Shown here one piece after another: positions 7,936 to 12,742 of a DNA stretch of 12,742 nt. The notes beneath the pieces are model-generated. The model was not told the origin of the DNA. It saw nothing but the letters and a program-made list of their open reading frames with translations, and made no database searches. Source of the DNA: Euperipatoides rowelli (lineage: Eukaryota; Onychophora; Udeonychophora; Euonychophora; Peripatopsidae); assembly GCA_003024985.2 (NCBI GenBank), contig PXIH01S0009884.1; one strand, given 5' to 3'. Both the position numbers and the translations under genes were made by a program. The stretch's first letter is position 1. The number at the start of each line of letters is the position of its first letter.

Positions 7936-8132
7936 TTGTTAATTTATTCAAAATGGCAGAATAGGCACATTACCCATCATGCAAAAAATTAAAGATGGCC
8001 AGCAAAATGTTTTTTTCATGAAACTTACTAAGTCCACCATTCAAAATGGTGGATCAAAATGGCCACCAAAAAATTTTTTTTTTTAAATATTGAAATTTTC
8101 ATAATTTTATAATTTATTCAAAATGGCGGCTA
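7936..8132. repeat. AAAATGG-motif repeats and a 9-bp hairpin
   Basis: AATTTATTCAAAATGGC occurs at 7941 and again at 8111, and further AATGG/GATGG cores lie at 7994, 8045 and 8058. TCCACCATT (8033-8041) and AATGGTGGA (8045-8053) form perfect 9-base arms around CAA. The last copy, AAAATGGCGGC near 8120, is a full match to the YY1 core. These look like a second, shorter family of the motif found in the array before it. Confidence 0.6.
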
Positions 8133-8176
8133 TAACTCCTCAAGTATCTTAAAGATAGGGTTGGAACTCCCATCTA

Positions 8177-8401
8177 ATTAGCATATTTAAAATCTTCAAA
8201 ACAGTTGACAACAAGGTGTGAAGGATTCAGAATGACTTCGGGTGAAAAAGGCGGGGGCCAATCAAATTGAAGCTTAATTTTAATTGGTTAAAAAGTACGG
8301 ACCCTGAGAAGACATGCACAGACCGCAGTGAAAGCTATGCTAATTTATTAAGCATGGAAGATGCTCATTGGCTAAGCTTTAAATGACATCGGGATTAGCA
8401 T
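8177..8401. promoter_or_regulatory. Cluster of CCAAT boxes and octamer motifs
   Basis: Three CCAAT boxes lie within 115 bases: CCAATC at 8258 on the plus strand, and ATTGG at 8283 and 8367. Three exact copies of the octamer ATGCTAAT occur, at 8177 (reverse), 8337 (forward) and 8394 (reverse). A GGCGGGGGCC block (8250-8259) adjoins the first CCAAT. NF-Y, POU and Sp1-like factors bind such sites in animals. This combination upstream of the LINE on the same strand is what a polymerase II promoter region would look like. No TATA box or start site can be fixed. Confidence 0.4.
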
Positions 8402-8405
8402 GAAT

Positions 8406-8919
8406 GGTTGACACAGAGAGCAGCTGTTAATATTTGCAAAAAAATATATTTTTTTCTGATAGTATTCATATAGAATGCTCAGAGTTTAAATGTTATTTGG
8501 AAGTTTTGCTCTCCGTTTTTAAACCAGTTGGATTTGTAAAGTGTTTGTTCACCTGATTGAAGGGCTTAGGATTTAGCACTGTGTAGCACATTTAACACGT
8601 GTTTGAATTTTGGGCTTTGATATTTAATTTTAAGATCTATATTTTGTTTTGTTCTTGTTGGATCCCCATAGACTCAATTATGAATAAATAATTGAATAAT
8701 TCATTCCATTTCTTCAGTTGTATAATCTTCTGGACGTATTTGAAGATCATTTTTAATAGCGTGGCATATCAACGTGTGTTATATTCGTCTAATGTTTTGC
8801 AGGATACGAATGTTTTTGATTATGTTTCCCTAAATGACTTTGGTACCTATATTGTGATAAATTGTGGGAATACTCACTAGATTTATTTCTAAATTGAGAA
8901 GAGGTAAAAAAGACATTTA
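8406..8919 (+). other. Probable 5' leader of the LINE, no supported ORF
   Basis: The region is AT-rich. It includes an E-box CACGTG (8596-8601) and a strong splice-acceptor-like TTTTGCAG at 8795-8802. A frame from 8692 to 8880 is open but begins at TTG and reads as random protein; it happens to share phase with ORF1 but is separated from it by several stops (8878, 8890, 8905). I infer an untranslated leader. The element's true 5' boundary is not visible. Confidence 0.4.
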
Positions 8920-9558
8920 TTGTTAAAATATAAACAGTTTTGTAATTATTCGCTGAATTACGACTTTATTCGTTTGTTGTTGATCTTCTCAGGAAATATA
9001 GAGCAGAACCTGGGGCCAATCACCCCTTGTAATAAATGCATGCTAGAAGTTAAAGAAANNGACAAGCNTGCAATCGCTTGTGATTTATGTTTGAAATGGT
9101 ATCACAAAGATTGTTCATCATTTGCCGATTATTCAGATGCCCAATTTAAAATTGTAAAAAAGCCTGAAGTAAATTGNATCTGTAATAGCTGTAGACCTAA
9201 AATTAGTGATCAGTTGACTTTAAATGATATTTCCAAAAATATATCGGATATGGCAAATAAATTTGATAGAGTAGACCTGCTACTTGAATATCATAATGTC
9301 AAACTGTCTAGTCTTGAAGGGAATTTAGTTTCTATCAATAAAAGATTATCTAATTTGGATGCTGTTGAAAAGCGTTTAGGCAAACTTGAATCTCTACACA
9401 ATGATATGGAGAAGCGCTTAACAGACATAATTATGTTACCCAGAGAATTTTCAGATGAAGCTGGAATATTGGTTAAACCTTCTGATAACACCCAATTATC
9501 AACAGCTGACATACACTTGGTAATGGAAAATATTGAAGATGAAAAAACCGTGAATTAA
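8920..9558 (+). pseudogene. LINE ORF1, N-terminal part: degenerate 2A, PHD finger, coiled coil
   Basis: The frame runs 212 codons from TTG at 8920 (preceded by TAA at 8905) to TAA at 9556; the first in-frame ATG is at 9040, inside the PHD finger. Residues 16-33 are a hydrophobic run then SGNIEQNLGP, a decayed 2A motif (consensus D-[VI]-E-x-N-P-G-P). Residues 37-91 are a PHD finger with all eight C4HC3 ligands: C37, C40, C54, C57, H62, C65, C88, C91. Residue 86 contains an N base; TGN could be the usual Trp. Residues about 105-175 are Leu/Lys/Asp-rich with heptad spacing, a probable coiled coil for trimer or dimer formation. PHD fingers bind histone tails and may guide the element to chromatin. 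The C-terminal half continues in another frame after about 9542. Three other N bases (9059, 9060, 9068) also lie in the finger. Confidence 0.85.
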
Positions 9559-10067
9559 GGCTTATTCTGTTTAGAGTTGATGAGAGAGATAATAAGACTG
9601 AAGGATCCTTGCCTCAATCTGATCTGGACAAGTCCTTTGTGGCCGATCTAATTAAATTCTTCAAGATCAATCTTGATATTGAAGGTTTGAGGATATCTAG
9701 ATTTGGAAGAAACAGAGGAGAAGGACATCCTTTTCTACTGACTTTTGGTAATTTGAAAGAGAGAAAAGGATATTCTATAGAAATCATCATAGACAGATTC
9801 AGGAATATAGGAATAAGTATAGACTGATCACCTGAACAAAGAGTTGCGTTTGCTCAGCTTAAGTCTTTGCTTAAAGAGAAAAAAGATGCGGGTTAGGATG
9901 TTGTTATTTTTAGACGAAAAATTGTTGACAGATCTGTTCTTCCTTCAATACAGAAAAATAAAAAGTCAGCGCTCATAAACACCAATCATGTTGAGAAAAA
10001 AACTACCTCTTTCTCTGGAGATAATCTACTTTTAGATGAAACACTAAAGACAACAATTAAAGATTAG
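9543..10067 (+). pseudogene. LINE ORF1, C-terminal domain, interrupted by stops
   Basis: After the frame change the protein resumes as RELRLILFRVDE, then a Leu-rich segment, RISRFGRNRGEGHPFLLTF and a helix ending near ISID. This is the usual RNA-binding C-terminal region of LINE ORF1 proteins (R-x-I-I-[IV]-F..., [RK]-LG-x...RP-x-x-[VI]-x-F, then D-[LF]-[ST]-x-x-[QE]-R). TGA at 9825 falls exactly between D and SPEQR, so it replaces a coding residue. TAG at 9894 interrupts the next conserved stretch, which continues DVVIFRRKIVDRS. The frame then stays open to TAG at 10065-10067, the likely real end of ORF1. The nearest start codon in this frame is TTG, so it was never an independent gene. Confidence is high for identity and low for exact limits. 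Confidence 0.75.
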
Positions 10068-11144
10068 CAATTAACTAATGAGTCGACAAGTTTGGGATTG
10101 GACAGTACATGCAATCTTATAAATAAGTCCAGAACTTTGGATCTAACAGATACAACACAAATTAAACTAAATAATCTACATCTATATTACCAGAATATCC
10201 AAAGTTTCTCTAAAGACAGTATTGTTTTTCAGGCAGAGATCACGTCTGGATTCTATGACATCTATGCCTTGGTTGAGACTTGGCTTCATAATGACAATCA
10301 GGACTCTATGGTGTCTAGCACTCATAAGATATATAGAAGAGATAGACTTTCTCGGGGAGGTGGAGGAATTATGTTCACCATTAACCCAAATATTGACTCT
10401 GAGCTTGTATATTGTTCAGCAATCATTGAGTTATTATGTATATGCCTTAAACTAAACACTTCATCCAACTGCTTTATCGTACTAGTATATCTCCCTCCAC
10501 CGGTTACTATGAAAGACCTGGACTTATTGGAGTCTGAATTAGACCTAATATTTGCCAAGTATATTTGTTATAGGAAATGCATAGTATTGGGAGATTTTAA
10601 TGTTCCTAACTTTTTGCCTAATATTGTACAATACAAGGATAATGTATCACATCGTCTTGGTACAATTGCAGATTCATTGTCTCTTGGCTTATACAGCCTG
10701 TTCCCCAATAGGCTTAACAGATTTCTGGACCTGATCTTTGCCAATTTTGGTGTTTCTGAACTGGTAGATAATCCAATTTTTAGCTCAGATCACAAGGCCA
10801 TATCGGGGGACTTAAATCTATTACACAGAGCAGCTAAAAGGAAGAAAACCAATGTGATCTATAATTATAAATTAATTGTTAAAAATCTAATCAATGACCA
10901 ACTGGCTAATGTTTGTTGGGAAGATCTAATTGATGTGCATAGTCCTGATAGTTCATTTTATAATTTTGTATTTAAGATTCATGAGATAGTCCACAATAAT
11001 TCTCCCTCCTTTGTACCAAACAGAGCATGCATCAAACCTGTTCCATGGTATGACAAAGACCTTCTTAATCTCACAAAATTGAAGAATTCAGTACATACCA
11101 TTTTTTTAGAAACCAAATCTTTATCTCAATACACACTATTCTAA
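10068..11144 (+). pseudogene. LINE ORF2, AP-like endonuclease domain
   Basis: This domain nicks the target DNA so that the free 3' end can prime reverse transcription. Numbering from TTG at 10092, the expected residues of the exonuclease-endonuclease-phosphatase fold are all present: N35 in YYQNI, E62 in LVETWL, the YRRDRLSRGGGG loop at 81-92, D168 and N170 in VLGDFN, D213 in FLDLIF, and D233-H234 in SSDH. It is therefore the best-preserved part of the element. There is no in-frame ATG between the TAG at 10065 and E62; the first is at 10305. A linker with WYDKDLLNL follows, and the frame ends at TAA 11142, although the same frame continues NLRASYRSKYC, so that stop is also a mutation. The frame is the same as the ORF1 C-terminus and the RT. 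Confidence 0.9.
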
Positions 11145-12629
11145 AATTTAAGGGCCAGTTACAGATCTAAATATTGTCAAAAAAAAAATCTTTGACAGTA
11201 TGCAAGAAGAATTGAGGGAAGGAGTCATGACTTCGTTCTGGAAAAATGTTAGTTTAACAAGCCTGCTCTTGGAATTCCAAATAAAATCTCTTATGGAGAC
11301 TTGTATGCCTCATCTGATTTGGAGAAGCCTGAAATTTTTTCATCTTTTTTCAGCTCATCGTACAATAATGCAACATATGACATACCTAACACTGATAGAA
11401 TGATTACAAGCATTGTTCCACTTCCTGTCTTCACAGAAGAGGAAGTGACAGCTGCAATCAATCACCTTAAAAATGACTTTGGTCAAACTCCTGATCATAT
11501 TCCTGCCCTCGTACCTAAATGGATAACACCCTCTATCATAAAGCCACTTACCAAACTTATTAACTGATGTATCTTAAGGGAAACTTTTCCATCCTGTCTT
11601 AAGAAATCAATGGTCTTTCCTTCGTTTAAATTGGGATCTAGAGGAGATGTCATCAACTACAGGCCGGTGTCCATTATATCAAATTTCTCTAAAGTTATTG
11701 AATTTCTTGTCAGTAAATACCTAGCCTTTCATCTTAAACCTTCTTTAACTCATAAACAACATGGTTTTATACCTAGTAGATCAACGACTACTAATTTGTC
11801 AGTATTTAATTCTTATATCGCAGAGTCCTTGAATGATAATAAACAATTTGATTGTATAGACACTGACCTAAGCAAAGCTTTCGATTCGGTTAACCATCGT
11901 CTCCTGTTATATAAGCTTGACTCATATTGGATACACTCAACATTGCTTAGATTTATTTTTGCTTATCTTTCAGATAGATTCCAACAAATTGTTGTTAATA
12001 ATAGCCTATCTGGCCTGAAACCAGTGATATCTGGTGTAGTCCAAGGTTCATTGTTGGGTCCGTTCTTATTCAATAGCTTTATTAATGATCTACCCTCTCA
12101 TTTGACATCTGAGTGTCTTATTTACGCACATGATGTGAAGATTTTTGAATCCATTGGTAGCTACTATGATTATCTTAAGCTGCAAGATAACATCTACCGT
12201 TTTTTCAATTGGTGCAGAGATTGGGGTTTAAACGTTAATATCAGTAAATGTCATGTGGTGGCATTTTCTTTCACCAAAGACAAATATATATTTGCTTACT
12301 CCATCAATGATATTATGCTTGATCGTCAATCTGTAATTAAAGACCTAGGGGTGTACAACTCTGATAATTCTAGGTTTAATGTTCATATAGATCAAATGGC
12401 AAGAGCTGCTGCCAAATCACTAGGTTATCTCAACTACTTAGCTAAACCTATCAATGATCAAAGGTCTATAAAAACATTATATTTCTCTCTTGTTCGCTCT
12501 AAACTGGAGTATTGTTCGGTCATATGGTCAGGACTAACAGAAGGAAACAATAAATCAATTGAAAAAGTACAAAGTTATTTCCTTAGATACTTTTCATTTA
12601 AATGTGGTTTCACCTCATTCACAAATTAA
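11145..12629 (+). pseudogene. LINE ORF2, reverse transcriptase domain with mutated active site
   Basis: The linker (11145-11300) is broken: a frame change at the A10 run 11179-11188, stops at 11193 and 11250, and a return to the original frame near 11250 after FWKNV. The RT then reads in one frame with a single TGA at 11565. Motifs in order: NYRPVSIISNFSKVIE, QHGFIPSRSTTTNL, the A box TDLSKAFDSVNH (catalytic D86 counted from ATG 11610), the B box SGVVQGSLLGP (usual Pro is V144), and the C box IYAHDVKIF where FADD/YADD is expected. His at 12129-12131 replaces the first catalytic Asp, so polymerase activity should be lost. Then come the thumb blocks IKDLGVYNSDN and LVRSKLEYCSVIW. The domain ends at TAA 12627. 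The alternative, an active RT with an unusual box, is very unlikely given the other damage. Confidence 0.92.
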
Positions 12630-12742
12630 TGTAAGACCAAGCTATCATCAAGACTTGGAATTTTTTAGACTAGAATCACTTCAAATACGTAGACAATTGC
12701 AAGAACTAAAATTTCTATTTAACATATTGCATTCCTATTATG
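12628..12742 (+). pseudogene. LINE ORF2, post-RT C-terminal segment, frameshifted and cut by the window end
   Basis: In the frame one base later than the RT, the sequence continues NVRPSYHQDLEFFRLESLQI, then RRQLQELKFLFNILHSYY to the last base. This matches the conserved region after LINE reverse transcriptases (L-x-x-L-[GE]-[LI]-xSL-x-x-RR-x-x-xDL-x-x-[LF]-[YF]-x-I-L). The TAA at 12627 is thus caused by a one-base frame change. The end of ORF2 and the 3' tail are outside. Confidence 0.8.

Larger units (their letters stand above)
8920..12742 (+). mobile_element. Decayed non-LTR retrotransposon (Jockey/CR1 superfamily type), 3' end outside the window
   Basis: The parts read in the expected order on one strand: 2A-like N-terminus, PHD finger, coiled coil, ORF1 C-terminal domain, AP-like endonuclease, reverse transcriptase, post-RT helix. 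ORF1 with a PHD finger and an N-terminal 2A sequence is known from CR1-like elements of several invertebrates and lower chordates. No RNase H domain is seen before the window end. Disablements include no ATG for the 5' frame, frame changes near 9542, 11180-11188, 11241-11252 and 12627, and stops at 9825, 9894, 11142, 11193, 11250 and 11565. The RT box is also mutated. The 5' limit is unknown; the arrays from 7411 may belong to it. No poly-A or terminal repeat is reached. Confidence 0.9.

Noticed and set aside
9291-9512. Minus-strand 73-codon frame inside ORF1.
   Set aside because: It is antisense to the coiled-coil coding region; a shadow.
9542-9548. A AAA AAC slippery heptamer at the ORF1 frame change, as a programmed -1 frameshift site.
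   Set aside because: The zero-frame codons are GAA AAA ACC, so the heptamer is not phased as X XXY YYZ in the starting frame. A one-base loss in an A-run explains the change better, as do the other frame changes in this dead copy.
10222-10558. Open frames on both strands inside the endonuclease region.
   Set aside because: They are out-of-frame shadows of the endonuclease, whose catalytic motifs are all in the other frame.
9825-11567. In-frame TGA codons (9825, 11193, 11565) as evidence for a reassigned genetic code.
   Set aside because: TAG and TAA codons also interrupt the same frame, and frame changes are present. This is ordinary pseudogene decay.
1-12742. CRISPR array, tRNA or rRNA genes.
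   Set aside because: I saw no spaced identical repeats with unique spacers, no tRNA B-box/cloverleaf that I could support and no rRNA-like sequence.

Overview
This window looks like AT-rich, gene-poor nuclear DNA from an animal, probably an invertebrate. The signs are very low GC, many homopolymer runs, simple repeats, relics of two transposon classes, and a large APE-type non-LTR retrotransposon of the Jockey/CR1 superfamily type. The species cannot be named from the sequence. Nothing points to bacteria, an operon or a CRISPR array. Most stop-free stretches here begin at TTG or GTG and are chance openings.

Layout. Positions 1 to about 5,930 are mostly non-coding. They hold simple repeats, a long degenerate TTA/TTG tract (5420-5745) and a few short, GC-richer patches that read like coding exons but match nothing I recognise (354-479, 3850-4086, 4760-4870). 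From 5932 to 6208 the minus strand carries a broken piece of a second LINE reverse transcriptase. From 6435 to about 6800 there is a hAT-like relic: a terminal-inverted-repeat-like start followed by a recognisable piece of the transposase C-terminus. Positions 7411-7935 are a tandem array of about four units of 127-131 bp. It is rich in motifs resembling YY1 (CCAAGATGGCGG), ETS (ACTTCCGG/CCGGAAGT) and, in one unit, a nuclear-receptor DR1 site. It is followed by short inverted repeats and, at 8177-8401, a cluster of CCAAT boxes and octamers.

From 8920 to the window end runs the LINE. In order it encodes a degenerate 2A-like peptide, a PHD finger, a coiled coil, an ORF1 C-terminal domain, an AP-like endonuclease and a reverse transcriptase; the 3' end lies outside the window. 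The order of parts is intact, but the copy is dead. It has no ATG at its 5' end, several in-frame stops of all three kinds, at least four frame changes and a lost catalytic aspartate (YAHD instead of YADD).

Most interesting points. (1) The stop between ORF1 and the endonuclease is TAG CAA TTA, which fits the leaky-stop context TAG-CARYYA, and no in-frame ATG precedes the endonuclease. This suggests that ORF2 was made by readthrough or as a fusion. (2) The tandem array could be a monomer-type LINE promoter, analogous to mouse L1 monomers. (3) The N-terminus has a decayed 2A recoding motif. All three are inferences from one decayed copy and need comparison with sister copies.
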